A stretch of DNA of 64,000 bases from Microbulbifer agarilyticus (GCF_020171345.1 NZ_JAIUZM010000001.1:1116001-1180000), one strand, 5' to 3'; numbered from the stretch's first letter, positions 18,971 to 29,097 are shown. The notes: generated from the letters alone by a model not told the origin. Program-made: numbers and translations.

Positions 18971-19051
18971 GACCCTCTCCGCGCCAGTCCCATTCGCCTT
19001 TAATATAGCCCGCTGAGCGCCCGGTGTTAGCCGGCGGGAAACACACGGCTA

Positions 19052-20176
19052 ATGGAAGTGGCCGAACAGAGTACTGGCGATACCATGGAAATCACTGCAG
19101 CAACCACCAACGAAGTCTTGCACAACGACAGCGCCGATCCGGTCGCACAGGCCCGCGCCCTGGAACTGCGCCGGCGGATTCAGGCCTCGGGCTATATGCT
19201 GATCTTCGCCCTCGCGATTACTGGCGCCATGGGCGTGATTGCACTGATGTCCGCGGATGCGGTGCTGTCCACAACGCTGTTTATCGTGGCAGGGATTATT
19301 CTGCTGTCCTACGTGGGCGTGAATATCGCCGGTCCCAGCCGCAAGACGCCGATTCTGGTAGGTGCACTGCTGCTGGTATTGTTTTTCTATCTATTGCTGT
19401 CCGGTGGCGTGAATAACACCGGCCTGATGTGGGCGGTCATGCTGGTGCCGGGCTTTATCAACCTGTATGGCTACAAGTGGGGCACGGTCACCCTTGGCGG
19501 TATCGGTGGCGCCACCGCGCTGATCCTGTTCTACCCGGACTTCCCGGGACTGCTGGCGGAATACGACACCGCCCACCGCGCGCGCTTTATCGCCGTATTC
19601 GGCGCCCTCACCGCGCTGACCGCGATCCTCGACAGCAGCCGTCACCAGACCCAACAGATGCTGCACAAGCTCACCGCAGAACTGGAAAGCCACGCCAGCA
19701 CCGATGCGCTCACCGGGCTGGCCAACCGCCGCGAAGCCTACCGCGCCATCGATGAGATGGAGCGGCGCAACCACGAACTGGCCGGGCGCTACGCGGTGCT
19801 GATTGGTGACCTGGACAGCTTCAAGGCGATCAACGACACCTACGGCCACTGCTTCGGTGACCGTATCCTGCAGGACGTCGCGCAGACACTGCAGGACAAT
19901 ACCCGCGCGGACGATGTGGTCGCGCGCTGGGGCGGCGAGGAGTTCTTGATTCTGCTGCCCAATACGGACGTACAGGGCGGCGGCATACTGGCCGAGAAGC
20001 TGCGCCACAAGGTCGAGGCGCTGAGCGGCCAGTACGAAGAGGATGTGAAAATTTCTATCAGTTTCGGCGTTGCCGAAGGTGGCAACAACGCAAAGCAGAG
20101 CCAGCTACTGGCGGAAGCGGACTCCCGCCTGTACCGGGCCAAGGACAGCGGTCGTAATCAGGTCATCACCACCTGA
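19052..20176 (+). CDS. Membrane-bound diguanylate cyclase (GGDEF)
   Basis: 374-residue enzyme making cyclic di-GMP from two GTP. The N-terminal half has about five or six hydrophobic helices (residues 45-200); the GGDEF domain runs from about 215 to 370, with DALTGLANRR, DLDSFKAINDTYGH and active-site GGEEF at 294-298. RADD begins at residue 285, five residues before GGEEF, so the inhibitory I-site is intact and product feedback is expected. ATG 19085 is an alternative start. No EAL domain or partner gene is adjacent. Confidence 0.93.
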   Translation: MEVAEQSTGDTMEITAATTNEVLHNDSADPVAQARALELRRRIQASGYMLIFALAITGAMGVIALMSADAVLSTTLFIVAGIILLSYVGVNIAGPSRKTPILVGALLLVLFFYLLLSGGVNNTGLMWAVMLVPGFINLYGYKWGTVTLGGIGGATALILFYPDFPGLLAEYDTAHRARFIAVFGALTALTAILDSSRHQTQQMLHKLTAELESHASTDALTGLANRREAYRAIDEMERRNHELAGRYAVLIGDLDSFKAINDTYGHCFGDRILQDVAQTLQDNTRADDVVARWGGEEFLILLPNTDVQGGGILAEKLRHKVEALSGQYEEDVKISISFGVAEGGNNAKQSQLLAEADSRLYRAKDSGRNQVITT

Positions 20177-20207
20177 GAACGATACCCGGCATCTCAGTCA
20201 CAACGGG

Positions 20208-20597
20208 CTAAACGAGATGTTCCTGCAGCTCCTGCTTAACGTCTTCCGGAATCGGTGCCTTGGTCTGCTGCGCATAGTCAAAGTGCACCATCACACAGTC
20301 CCCCTGCGCCACCAGCTTGCCCTTCTGCCACACTTCCTGATGGATGGTCATTGAGGTATTGCCCACGCTGCTCAGGCTGGTGCGGATTTCCACCGGTGAG
20401 TACAGGTAGATCTGCGCGACAAAATCCACATCCATTTTCTTCAGGATCAGATTCCACTTCTGCAGATCGAGCGTCGGATTGAACAGCTCGAAGATCGGTG
20501 TGCGCCCCTGCTCAAACCACACCGGCACCACGGTGTTGTTGATATGCCCGAGGGCATCGGATTCGCTGAAGCGGGGTTCGATCTGAAAGCTGAACAT
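20208..20597 (-). CDS. Hotdog-fold acyl-CoA thioesterase
   Basis: 129-residue protein of the 4-hydroxybenzoyl-CoA thioesterase/YbgC-like family. The motif FSESDALGHINNTVVPVWFEQGRT holds the catalytic Asp and the substrate helix, and DFVAQIYLYSPVEIRTSLSSVG and VAQGDCVMVHFD form the remaining strands. The frame opens at 20762, but ATG 20597 fits the family and avoids a basic non-conserved extension. Convergent with the diguanylate cyclase gene, 31 bases apart. Physiological substrate unknown. Confidence 0.85.
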   Translation of the reverse strand: MFSFQIEPRFSESDALGHINNTVVPVWFEQGRTPIFELFNPTLDLQKWNLILKKMDVDFVAQIYLYSPVEIRTSLSSVGNTSMTIHQEVWQKGKLVAQGDCVMVHFDYAQQTKAPIPEDVKQELQEHLV

Positions 20598-20824
20598 GAA
20601 AATCCTTGCAAAGTTTTGTGTTGTTTTGCGAGAGCCTACCGCACTTTCTTTTCCAATTGTTCTTTTCAGAAAAATTCCGCTTTTACCTCCCGCTCGGGGT
20701 GAGACACAGGCACACAAGCCTGCGTAAAATGCGCCCCAGAATTTCCTGCGCGTCAATGACAAAGGCTGTCGCGCACATGACTGTTTACCACCATTTTGGT
20801 CGCCGATTACCTGTTTACTTATTT

Positions 20825-22504
20825 ATGAGCCAGAAAACCAAACGTCCCCTGTATATCCCCCACGCCGGCCCCTCGCTGCTGGAGATGCCGCTGCTGAACA
20901 AGGGCAGCGCCTTCACCTTACAGGAGCGTATCGAGTTCAACCTGGTGGGCTTGCTGCCCAACAACGTGGAGTCCATCAGCGAGCAGGCGCGCCGTGCCTA
21001 CCACCAGTACCAGCAGTGCAGCACGGATCTGGAGCGCCATATCTACCTGCGCGCGATCCAGGATGACAACGAAACCTTGTTCTTCCGCCTGATCGAACAA
21101 CACATCGAAGAGATGCTGCCGATCATCTATACCCCCACCGTGGGCGCGGCCTGTGAAGAGTTCTCCAATATCTACCGCAACCACCGCGGACTGTTTGTGT
21201 CCTACCCGGACCGCAAACACATGGACGATATCCTGCGCAGTGCGACCAAGGAAAACGTAAAAGTCATCGTGGTCACCGACGGCGAGCGCATTCTCGGCCT
21301 CGGCGACCAGGGTATTGGCGGTATGGGCATTCCCATCGGCAAGCTGTCCCTGTACACCGCCTGCGGCGGTATCAGCCCGGCCTATACGCTGCCGGTCACC
21401 CTGGATGTGGGCACCAACAACCGCACCCTGTTGAACGACCCCATGTATATGGGCTGGCGCAACGAGCGTATTTCCCAGGAGGAGTACGATGAATTCATTG
21501 AGGAATTTATTGCCGCGGTAAAACGTCGCTGGCCCAAGGTATTGATTCAGTTCGAAGACTTCGCCCAGAACAACGCCATGCCGCTGCTCAACCGCTATCG
21601 CGATGAGGTGTGCTGCTTCAACGACGATATTCAGGGCACCGCTTCGGTGGCACTCGGCACCATGCTCGCCGCGTGCAAGGCCAAGGAAGAGACGCTGTCC
21701 AAACAGAAGGTGCTGGTGGTGGGTGCCGGTTCCGCTGGCTGTGGTATTGCCGAGCAGGCGGTCTCCGCCATGGTCGGCGACGGGCTCAGCGAAAAAAAGG
21801 CCCGCGAGCGCATCTTTATGTTCGACCGCTACGGCCTGGTCACCAACGAGATGAAGGGCCTGCACGATTTCCAGGAAAAACTGGCGCAGAGCACCGACAA
21901 ATATCCGCACTCCCCGGAATGGGACCTGCAGACCCTGATCGAACACGTGAAGCCCACCATCCTGATCGGCGTATCGGGCCAGGGCGGATTGTTCACCCAG
22001 CCGGTGATTGAAGCGCTGCACAAAGGCTGCAAGCGCCCACTGGTAATGCCGCTGTCCAACCCAACCTCGCGCGCCGAAGCCACGCCGCAGGAAGTGCTGG
22101 AGTGGACCCAGGGTGAGGCCATGGTGGCCACCGGCAGTCCGTTTGATCCGGTCGAACTCGATGGTAAGAAATACCCCATCGCCCAGTGCAACAACGTGTA
22201 CATCTTCCCGGGCGTCGGCCTGGGTGTGATCGCGGCCAATGCCAACCGGGTGACCGAGAACATGCTGATGGCGGCCTCCAACGCGCTGGCAGAAAACGCG
22301 CCAGTAGTAAAAGAGGGCAGCGGCGCGCTGTTACCGGCGATGTCGAACATTCGCGAGGTGGGCAAGGCCATTGCCATGGCCGTGGGCCTGCAGGCACAGG
22401 AAGACGGCGTAGCCCCGGGTATTACCCAGGAGAAGCTGGAGAGAAATATCGAGAAGAATTTCTGGTCGCCGAACTACCGGCGTTATCGCCGGGTTGCCTT
22501 CTAG
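20825..22504 (+). CDS. maeA: NAD-dependent malic enzyme
   Basis: Oxidative decarboxylation of malate to pyruvate with NAD. The 559-residue length is that of E. coli MaeA/SfcA. Motifs: [18 protein letters not shown] at the start, [61 protein letters not shown] (metal binding) and dinucleotide loop [14 protein letters not shown]. The frame is open from 20606, but ATG 20825 gives the conserved N-terminus; no good ribosome binding site is seen. A second, short malic enzyme is at 55146. Confidence 0.95.
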   Translation: MSQKTKRPLYIPHAGPSLLEMPLLNKGSAFTLQERIEFNLVGLLPNNVESISEQARRAYHQYQQCSTDLERHIYLRAIQDDNETLFFRLIEQHIEEMLPIIYTPTVGAACEEFSNIYRNHRGLFVSYPDRKHMDDILRSATKENVKVIVVTDGERILGLGDQGIGGMGIPIGKLSLYTACGGISPAYTLPVTLDVGTNNRTLLNDPMYMGWRNERISQEEYDEFIEEFIAAVKRRWPKVLIQFEDFAQNNAMPLLNRYRDEVCCFNDDIQGTASVALGTMLAACKAKEETLSKQKVLVVGAGSAGCGIAEQAVSAMVGDGLSEKKARERIFMFDRYGLVTNEMKGLHDFQEKLAQSTDKYPHSPEWDLQTLIEHVKPTILIGVSGQGGLFTQPVIEALHKGCKRPLVMPLSNPTSRAEATPQEVLEWTQGEAMVATGSPFDPVELDGKKYPIAQCNNVYIFPGVGLGVIAANANRVTENMLMAASNALAENAPVVKEGSGALLPAMSNIREVGKAIAMAVGLQAQEDGVAPGITQEKLERNIEKNFWSPNYRRYRRVAF

Positions 22505-22528
22505 GGCAGTCCGCCGCCAATTGTGTCT

Positions 22529-22544
22529 GGCCGCGCCTGCGGCC
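22529..22544. terminator. Weak hairpin between convergent maeA and ppk2
   Basis: GGCCGC-GCCT-GCGGCC 6-bp stem in the 47-base convergent gap, followed by a T-rich stretch (22549-22558) on the plus strand. Confidence 0.35.
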
Positions 22545-22551
22545 GGATCAT

Positions 22552-23475
22552 TTATTTCTTACCATTTTTTTTCTTTTTCTCGCCGTTTTTTCCCGAATCC
22601 TTATCTTCCTTGTTCACCTCTTTGTTCAACGCGTGGTATTTCTTGCGGATACTGTCGATATCCACGGTGGGCTTGGGGAATTTCATATCCAGTGACTGCA
22701 GTGCGCGCAACACGATTTGCGATACAACCAGGTTGCGAAACCACTTCTTATTCGCCGGAATAACGAACCAGGGCGCGTGCTTGGTACTGCACTTTTCCAG
22801 CACATCTTCGAATGCCGTCGTATAGTCGTCCCAATACTGTGCCTCGGAGTAATCCGACTCACTGATCTTCCAGTGTCGCGCCGGATCGTCGATACGCTTC
22901 TTAAAGCGTTCCAACTGCTCATCGGCATCGATATGCAGGTAAAACTTAAGAACGGTAGTGCCATTGTCGGCGAGTAACTTTTCAAAGTTATTGATGTGTT
23001 CATAGCGCCCGGACCAAATTTTTTTTGGCACTATGTTGTGCACTCGCTGAACCAGTACATCCTCATAGTGCGAGCGATTAAAAATCGCCGCATGGCCACG
23101 CCGTGGAGTCACCTTGTGACAGCGCCACAGGAAGTCGTGCTCCGATTCTGCCGTTGACGGCTGCTTGAACCCGGTTACTGTACACCCCTGCGGGTTCATA
23201 AAACCCAACACATGGTTGATGGTGCCGTCCTTGCCTGCGGCATCGCGCCCCTGCAAGCAGATTAACAGCGAGTGTTTATGTTCGGCGTACATCAGATACT
23301 GCAATTCACGCAGCTTGATCTTGTATTCCTGCGTGACCGCAATCGCCGCGTCTTCATCCTTGATATCGCCATGATACGAGGCATCAATTTTGCCCAGATG
23401 CACCTTGCTCCCCGGTTTGACACGGAAATCGTCAAAGTAGTCCACTGCTTTTCTCCGGAACTTTTTCTGCACCAC
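22552..23475 (-). CDS. Polyphosphate kinase 2 family protein
   Basis: 307-residue PPK2 enzyme that transfers phosphate between polyphosphate and nucleotides. Walker A-like CLQGRDAAGKDG (Gly76-Lys82), lid-region basic motif and Walker B-like FNRSHYEDVL are intact. The C-terminus is very Lys/Glu-rich (KEDKDSGKNGEKKKKNGKK). The start is GTG at 23475 or the adjacent GTG 23472. The first 44 bases overlap the 3' end of the broken ATPase gene in another frame, so the two were probably one transcription unit. The preferred nucleotide (ADP or AMP) cannot be read from sequence with certainty. Confidence 0.9.
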   Translation of the reverse strand: MVQKKFRRKAVDYFDDFRVKPGSKVHLGKIDASYHGDIKDEDAAIAVTQEYKIKLRELQYLMYAEHKHSLLICLQGRDAAGKDGTINHVLGFMNPQGCTVTGFKQPSTAESEHDFLWRCHKVTPRRGHAAIFNRSHYEDVLVQRVHNIVPKKIWSGRYEHINNFEKLLADNGTTVLKFYLHIDADEQLERFKKRIDDPARHWKISESDYSEAQYWDDYTTAFEDVLEKCSTKHAPWFVIPANKKWFRNLVVSQIVLRALQSLDMKFPKPTVDIDSIRKKYHALNKEVNKEDKDSGKNGEKKKKNGKK

Positions 23476-25526
23476 CGAGATGCTGGTAGAGCACGCGCTT
23501 TACCACGTCGAGCACTAACATCCAGACGAGCATGTAACACCACACCAACCCGATAATCACCCAGGGTATTTTCGGCACCAGCCAGCCAAAGCCGCACATC
23601 AATACGGCAAGTACCTGGGTACCGAGAATCGCGATCACCAGCGGGCGCGGTCAGAATGATCGCCGCCGCTGCGCGCGCGGCGTCGGTGGCACCACTCACG
23701 GCAATACCGCAATCGGCCTGCTTGAGAGCCGGGGCATCGTTGACCCCATCGCCGGTCATCGCCACCTGGTGATGCTGGCCCTGCAGTGCTTTCACAATCG
23801 CGTATTTGTGCTCGGGAAACACCCGTCCGAAACCATCCACTTTCTCTACACATTCGATGCTTTTCTGCGGCAGATGATCGGGATTAAAGTCCTTGGGAAA
23901 CACATCCGCCGCATTCAGGATATTGGTGCCGATGCCAACCTGTTGTGCGATTTCCTTACCGATGGCCACATCGTCACCGGTAATCATTTTTACCGCGAGC
24001 CCATGCTCCCGCGCCCGGGCGATGGTCTCACGAGAATCTTCGCGGGGAGGATCCTCCAGTGACAGGATGCCGAGAAATGACCAGTGATCGCCGTCATTTT
24101 CCGACATGGAAACGGCCAGCGCGCGCAAACCATGCGCGGCCAGATCCGCCACACTCTGCTCGACTTTTTTCGCCGCGTCGCCTTCAAGCGCACACAATTT
24201 GGCGATGGCCTGGGGCGCACCTTTGGCGAAGCTCAGCGCCTTGCCATCGGCATTGGTCACTTTGGCGAGTGTGTATTTGGTAACCGGGTCAAAGGGGGTA
24301 AAGTCACTGCGGATATACTTTTTCAGTGCGGAGGGGTCTTTTATTCCGGCGGCGATTGCGCAATCGATGGGGTCACTGGAACCGGCCTCCGAGGCGAGCG
24401 CAGCACCGACGATCAGGGTATCGGCATCCTCTGCATCAAACAGTTTTGGTTCGTGTAAGGTGAGCTGGTTTTTGGTGAGCGTACCGGTTTTGTCGGTACA
24501 CAGGATATCCACGCCCGCGAGTTCCTCGATCGATTCGAGGCGCGACACAATGGCTTTCTTGCGCGACAGCGCCAGCGCACCGAGTGCATTGGTGACGGTG
24601 ACCACCGATGGCATGGCGACAGGAATCGACGCAATTAGCAGCACCAGCACCAGACGCAAAATATCGACCGCACTGGACCAGTGCCAGTCTTTCGCCACTA
24701 CGATATCGTGGTACAGCTCATAGCCCACCAGGACCAGCGCCAGCAACAGGCAGAAAAAAATCAGAAAGTCGCCGATCTGGGTCATGGCGCGCTGTGAATG
24801 CGACATGCCTTTGCCGGCACTGGCCACGAGTTTGGCCGTGCGCCCAAAAAAGGTATTGCTACCCGTACCGATGACCACAGCACTCATGGCGCCGCGCTTG
24901 GCGATACTGCCGGAGTAACCGATGTCGCCGGCCTTCTTATCCACCGGCAGTGACTCGCCAGTGAGCGCAGCCTGATCGATGCTAATGAAGTCACCATCGA
25001 TAAAACGCACATCCGCGGGCACTATCTGCCCCAGGCGCACGCGTACGATATCCCCGGGAACTACTTCCGCCGCATCTACTGCCTGATAGTCACCATCGCG
25101 CAGCACTTCCGCCTTGGGCGCCATGCCGGCTTTCAGCGCAGCGAGCGCACGGGATGCCTTACGCTCCTGCCAGAAACCGGCTACCGCGTTGTACAGCAGC
25201 AGCACGCTGATAATTGCGAAGTCCGCCCAGTGCCCGATGATCGCCGACAGCAAGGCGGCAGCTTCGATCATCCACGGTATCGGGCCCCAGAAATAATGCA
25301 GGAAGCGGCGCCATGCACTTTCTTCTTTCTCGGTGATGGCGTTGGAACCATATTCTTGCAGGCGTGACTTGGCATCCGCACCGGTGAGGCCCTTTGCGGA
25401 CGTACCCAAAGTGGCAAAAACACTCGCCAGATCTACCGTCTCCAGGTTGACCTGATCAGCGGTGGCGGAGTCGCCGGATGCAGCAGTTGTCGGTTTCCCG
25501 TCACCGGGAGAAGTCGAAGTAGCCAA
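23432..25526 (-). pseudogene. Plasma-membrane-type P-type H+-ATPase, internal deletion and frameshift
   Basis: Starts TTG at 25526 (GGGG five bases upstream) and reads as a P3-type ATPase for about 624 residues: TM1-4, TGES, phosphorylation motif DKTGT, TGDD, TGDGVNDAPAL, up to IILTAP near 23650. The expected TM5-TM8 region (about 140-150 residues) is absent. Sequence resumes in another frame (23432-23647) with VIAILGTQVLAVLMCGFGWLVP and IPWVIIGLVWCYMLVWM, the last membrane segments of the same family. The original frame runs nonsensically to 23292 inside ppk2. The junction contains CGCCCG, readable as both the end of TAP and the RPLV expected before the distal piece, suggesting deletion between short repeats. 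An assembly error is the alternative. Confidence 0.85.
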
Positions 25527-25628
25527 GGTTTCCCCAGATCACAATACACGCCAGCGACCGCAAAAACGACGCCATATAGTTAATCTAGCAGCTGGAGATG
25601 GTTTTGCCGCCTGAGGGCATAAAGGAAG

Positions 25629-25745
25629 AAAAAATGCCGCCTTGGGCAAAGGCGGCATAAATGGGGCAACTCGCAGGTGCTCAGGGGGTTGAGCACCTTA
25701 GGAGGGAGAGACAAAAGACTGCAAAGGGGGTCTGTGTTTTGTCTC
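25629..25745 (-). ncRNA. Candidate structured small RNA or leader with terminator
   Basis: On the minus strand, three hairpins follow in order: 25745-25708 (9-bp stem GAGACAAAA / TTTTGTCTC), 25698-25675 (9-bp stem AGGTGCTCA / TGAGCACCT) and 25658-25634 (10-bp stem ATGCCGCCTT / AAGGCGGCAT), the last followed by six U. The first two loops each expose CCCCC. This is the architecture of a free small RNA with C-rich seed loops, or of an attenuated leader, since the ATPase start is 103 bases downstream. It matches no riboswitch I recognise, and no strong promoter is visible. Confidence 0.4.
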
Positions 25746-25819
25746 GAAGATTTCTACGGGGCGCGCCGTGGGTCGGATTACTGATTCGGTGATTTTTTTA
25801 CTGAAGATTTTTTCCTTAT

Positions 25820-25848
25820 AAAAAACCCCGCCAAATGGCAGGGCTTTT
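25820..25848 (-). terminator. Terminator of the sugar dehydrogenase gene
   Basis: CCCCGCC-AAAT-GGCAGGG stem with one mismatch, followed on the minus strand by six U. Located 33 bases after the dehydrogenase stop. It separates that gene from the small-RNA-like element in the 354-base gap 25527-25880. Confidence 0.8.
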
Positions 25849-25880
25849 CACACAGAGTTTTTCGGCGTGCGCAGACTGTG

Positions 25881-27032
25881 TTATTCCACGACGGGCTCCA
25901 AACGGTAAAGGCCGCCATCGTTGGAATCGTTCAACAGATAGAGATAACCATCCTTCCCCTGACGCACATCACGGATTCTTCCCACCTGCCCTTCGAGCAG
26001 GGTTTCAGTGCCCGCCACCTTGTCGCCATCAAGTACAACGCGCACCAATTTTTCACTGCCGAGCCCGCCGGCCAGCAGGTTGCCTTGCCAGGCCGGGAAA
26101 CGCTCACTCTTTACCAGTGCCAAACCCGATGGCGCAAAGCGCCCATCAAAAATAAACACCGCATCCCGCACGCCCGGTGCCGAGGGTACACCAATGGCGG
26201 CCTCGCCACTGTATTCAAAACTTTTGCTCACGGTGGGCCAGCCGTAGTTAACACCGGGCTCTATCAGGTTGAGTTCGTCGCCGGTGCGCGCGCCATGCTC
26301 GCTGGCCCAGATACGACCGTCGGCGGTTACCGTCATACCCTGAATATTGCGATTGCCATAACTGTAAATTTCATCATGGCCGCGCTTGTCGCCAGCAAAT
26401 GGGTTTCCTTTTACCGGCGCACCGGTATCACTCATGCGCAACACGCTGCCGGCATGATCGCTGATATCCTGCGCGCGCTCGCGCACTATACCGCGGTCGC
26501 CAATGCTCATCAGCAAGGTACCATCCGGCAACCAAGCCAGTCGTGAGCCGTAGTGCCGACCCGGGGCAGAGTAGCGGTCCTGCTCGAACACCGGCTGCAC
26601 ATCGGCCAGCCCCTGCTCAGTGAGTTTGGCGCGCACCACTGCGGACGCAGATTCCGCGCCATTTGCAGACGGTTTTGAATACGTCAGGTAAATCCAGTTG
26701 TTGGTGCCATCACCAAATTTGGGATGCAATACGACATCCAGCAACCCGCCCTGGCCCTTGGCGGAAACTTCTGGCACACCTTCCAGATAAGTGGTCTTGC
26801 CATTGTCTATGAGCGCCAGGCGCCCGCGACGCTCGGTCACCAGAAAACGGCCGTCCGGCAACTGCGCGACCGCCCAGGGGTGGTGCAAATTTTCGGCAAG
26901 CTGCACGATGCGAAATGCTTGCTGCTCGCTGGCAATGTTCTTCTCGACTACTTTTTCCGCAAGTGCTGGCATTGCCAGACACATTACGATAGCGGCAAGG
27001 CCGGTACGCAATAAACTAACCGGATTTAACAT
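25881..27032 (-). CDS. PQQ-dependent aldose sugar dehydrogenase family protein
   Basis: 383-residue periplasmic six-bladed beta-propeller of the glucose/sorbosone dehydrogenase family (YliI/Asd-like). Signal peptide 1-25 (ending MPALA). Family motifs include LENLHHPWAVAQLPDGRFLVTERRGRL-type blade 1 (here AENLHHPWAVAQLP), GGLLDVVLHPKF, GSRLAWLPDGTLLMSIGDRG, EHGARTGDELNLIEPGVNYGWP and GRIRDVRQGKDGYLYLL. It oxidises aldose sugars if PQQ is available; no pqq synthesis genes are in the window. Confidence 0.92.
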   Translation of the reverse strand: MLNPVSLLRTGLAAIVMCLAMPALAEKVVEKNIASEQQAFRIVQLAENLHHPWAVAQLPDGRFLVTERRGRLALIDNGKTTYLEGVPEVSAKGQGGLLDVVLHPKFGDGTNNWIYLTYSKPSANGAESASAVVRAKLTEQGLADVQPVFEQDRYSAPGRHYGSRLAWLPDGTLLMSIGDRGIVRERAQDISDHAGSVLRMSDTGAPVKGNPFAGDKRGHDEIYSYGNRNIQGMTVTADGRIWASEHGARTGDELNLIEPGVNYGWPTVSKSFEYSGEAAIGVPSAPGVRDAVFIFDGRFAPSGLALVKSERFPAWQGNLLAGGLGSEKLVRVVLDGDKVAGTETLLEGQVGRIRDVRQGKDGYLYLLNDSNDGGLYRLEPVVE

Positions 27033-27143
27033 AGCGATTTCTCCATAACTCTTGTCCGGGACCGAATAGATTTTTAGTCCCTGAATATACGGCGCGTTTT
27101 TAGAGTTTGCTCAGCGCTGGCTTGGCATCGGACCAACACTGGC

Positions 27144-27173
27144 AAAAAAAAGCCGGGCAAAGCCCGGCTTTTT
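27144..27173 (-). terminator. Terminator of the DUF885 gene
   Basis: AGCCGGGC-AAA-GCCCGGCT perfect stem, A7 on one side and T5 on the other; 20 bases after the DUF885 stop on the minus strand. Confidence 0.92.
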
Positions 27174-27192
27174 CGACATACCCTCGCGAGGA

Positions 27193-29097
27193 TTAAGCGT
27201 CGGTTTTGGATTGCTGTTGCTCGACAATCCAGTTTTCTACACGTTTTTCCAGCAGCGGCAGAGGCAGGGCACCGCCACCGAGAATGGTATCGTGGAAGCC
27301 GCGGATGTCGAACTTGTCACCCAGGATTTCTTCCGCCTTGCTGCGCAGCTCTTCAATTTTGATCATTCCGATCTTGTATGCGGTGGCCTGGCCCGGATAG
27401 GTCAGGTAACGGCGTACCTCGGAGCGCACCGCCGTCTCGGGAATGGCAGAGTTCTCCAGGAAGTACTCGACCGCCTGATCCTGGCTCCAGTCCTTGGCAT
27501 GCATACCGGTATCCACCACCAGGCGGATGGCGCGCCACATTTCGGCGGTCAGACGACCGAAGTCATTGTACGGATCCTGGAACTGACCCATCTCCTTGGA
27601 CAGCTTCTCCGAGTACAGCGCCCAGCCTTCGATATACGCAGTGGAAAACGCATTGGTGCGGAACTTGGGAATATTCTCCAGCTCCTGCGCGATAGAAATC
27701 TGCATATGGTGACCGGGGTTACCTTCGTGGTAGGTCACGGTTTCCATATCCGCGGTAGACAGTGCACTCATGTCCGACATGTGCACGTAATAAGTACCCG
27801 GGCGGCTGCCGTCTGGCGTGCCCGGCACATAGTGCTGGGCACCACCGGGGACTTCGCGGAATGGCTCCACGCGCTTCACGATCAACTTGGCTTTGGGCAG
27901 GATACCGAAGTACTCCGGCAGCTTTGCTTCGATATCGGCAAGGAAACCTTCCACTTTGTCCAGATACTCCTTGCGACCTTCATCGGTGTCCGGGTAGTAG
28001 AACTGGTCGTCGGTACGGATAAAGGTGAAGAACTCTTGCAGGTTGCCGTCGAAGCCGACCTTGTCCTTGATCGCTTCCATTTCCTTGCGGATGCGCGCTA
28101 CTTCATCCAGACCAATCTGGTGCACCTCTTCCGCAGTCATTGGCTGGGTGGTGTGGTTGGCCAGGCGGTTGTTGTAGTAGCTGTCGCCGTCAGGCAGGTG
28201 GGAAACCCCCTTGGGCACCTCATCCGCATTGACCTTGTCTTCGTTCAGCCAGGCAATGTAGGCCTCATAGGAGGGCTTCATTTGGCTGGTGAGCGCGGTT
28301 TCTACCTGGGTCAGCAGGTCTTTGGCGGTGGCCTCATCAATGGTGCCGGCGTCTTGCAGTGCGGTAATCTTCTTCTTCGCATCCGCCATCAGCGGCGCAT
28401 CGTCGCCATCGCTGAACGGCTTACCGGTGGTTACCTTCTGCGCGCGTTCGATGGCGAGGTCATAGGTAAACTGGGGAGGGCGGATTTCCTTGCTTGCGGA
28501 AACCTTGGCGCGCTCCAGCAGTTGGCTCAGGGCCGTGCTGATACCACCGATACGAGCGATGTAGTCGCGCATGTCCTGCTCGGTATCCACCTTGTGCTGG
28601 TTGATCAGGAAAGTAGGGAACTGCGACTCCGGACCACCCAGCTCACTGGCGAAGTAGCTGTAGTCCCAGAACGGCAGGTTGGCCTTTTCCAGCTCGTACT
28701 GCTGGATCCACAGGTCGTAGGACTCTTTGCCTTCGGTGCTCAGCTTGTCGTAGTCAAACTGCTGCTTCATCTCGTCGACGGTGGCTTTTTTCCACGCCAG
28801 CTGGCTCTCCGCCGCGGCTTTGGTCATATCGTCGATTTCGCTGTATAGCTCTTTGCGGCCCAGGTAGCTCAGCTGGATAGGGCTGAACTTCAGCTCTTCT
28901 TCGTACTTGGCATCGAACCACTCGGTCAGGCGCGCGGTTTCATCTTGCTGACCGTCTTCAGGGGTCAGCGGCAATTGGGTGGCCTGCTCACCGGATTGAG
29001 TGGCATTCGCCTGTTCAGCTTGTTTCTTGGGGTCTTCACCCTGCTGGCAGCCGGCGACGGCCGCTGCAATAACCAGACTCAGGAGCGCTTTGCGCAT
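27193..29097 (-). CDS. DUF885 family lipoprotein, putative metallopeptidase
   Basis: 634 residues. Lipoprotein signal with lipobox VAGC (Cys17), then an acidic Gln/Glu-rich linker. The large DUF885 helical domain contains the zinc-site motif TYHEGNPGHH (His457, Glu458, His463/464) plus a distal glutamate region AFSTAYIEGWALYSE. Family members are thought to be M32/M3-like carboxypeptidases or dipeptidases; substrate unknown. Likely anchored at the membrane facing the periplasm. Single gene with its own terminator. Confidence 0.9.
   Translation of the reverse strand: MRKALLSLVIAAAVAGCQQGEDPKKQAEQANATQSGEQATQLPLTPEDGQQDETARLTEWFDAKYEEELKFSPIQLSYLGRKELYSEIDDMTKAAAESQLAWKKATVDEMKQQFDYDKLSTEGKESYDLWIQQYELEKANLPFWDYSYFASELGGPESQFPTFLINQHKVDTEQDMRDYIARIGGISTALSQLLERAKVSASKEIRPPQFTYDLAIERAQKVTTGKPFSDGDDAPLMADAKKKITALQDAGTIDEATAKDLLTQVETALTSQMKPSYEAYIAWLNEDKVNADEVPKGVSHLPDGDSYYNNRLANHTTQPMTAEEVHQIGLDEVARIRKEMEAIKDKVGFDGNLQEFFTFIRTDDQFYYPDTDEGRKEYLDKVEGFLADIEAKLPEYFGILPKAKLIVKRVEPFREVPGGAQHYVPGTPDGSRPGTYYVHMSDMSALSTADMETVTYHEGNPGHHMQISIAQELENIPKFRTNAFSTAYIEGWALYSEKLSKEMGQFQDPYNDFGRLTAEMWRAIRLVVDTGMHAKDWSQDQAVEYFLENSAIPETAVRSEVRRYLTYPGQATAYKIGMIKIEELRSKAEEILGDKFDIRGFHDTILGGGALPLPLLEKRVENWIVEQQQSKTDA

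Noticed and set aside
22529-22558. Hairpin plus T-rich tail as a strong terminator of maeA
   Set aside because: The stem is only 6 bp and the T-run is interrupted and overlaps ppk2 codons; kept only at low confidence.
23292-23640. Extension of the ATPase frame into ppk2
   Set aside because: Out of frame with both the true ATPase C-terminus and PPK2; translated residues are Arg/Ser-rich noise.
27211-28848. 545-codon open frame antisense to the DUF885 gene
   Set aside because: Same shadow effect; the minus-strand gene has a lipobox, metal motif and terminator.
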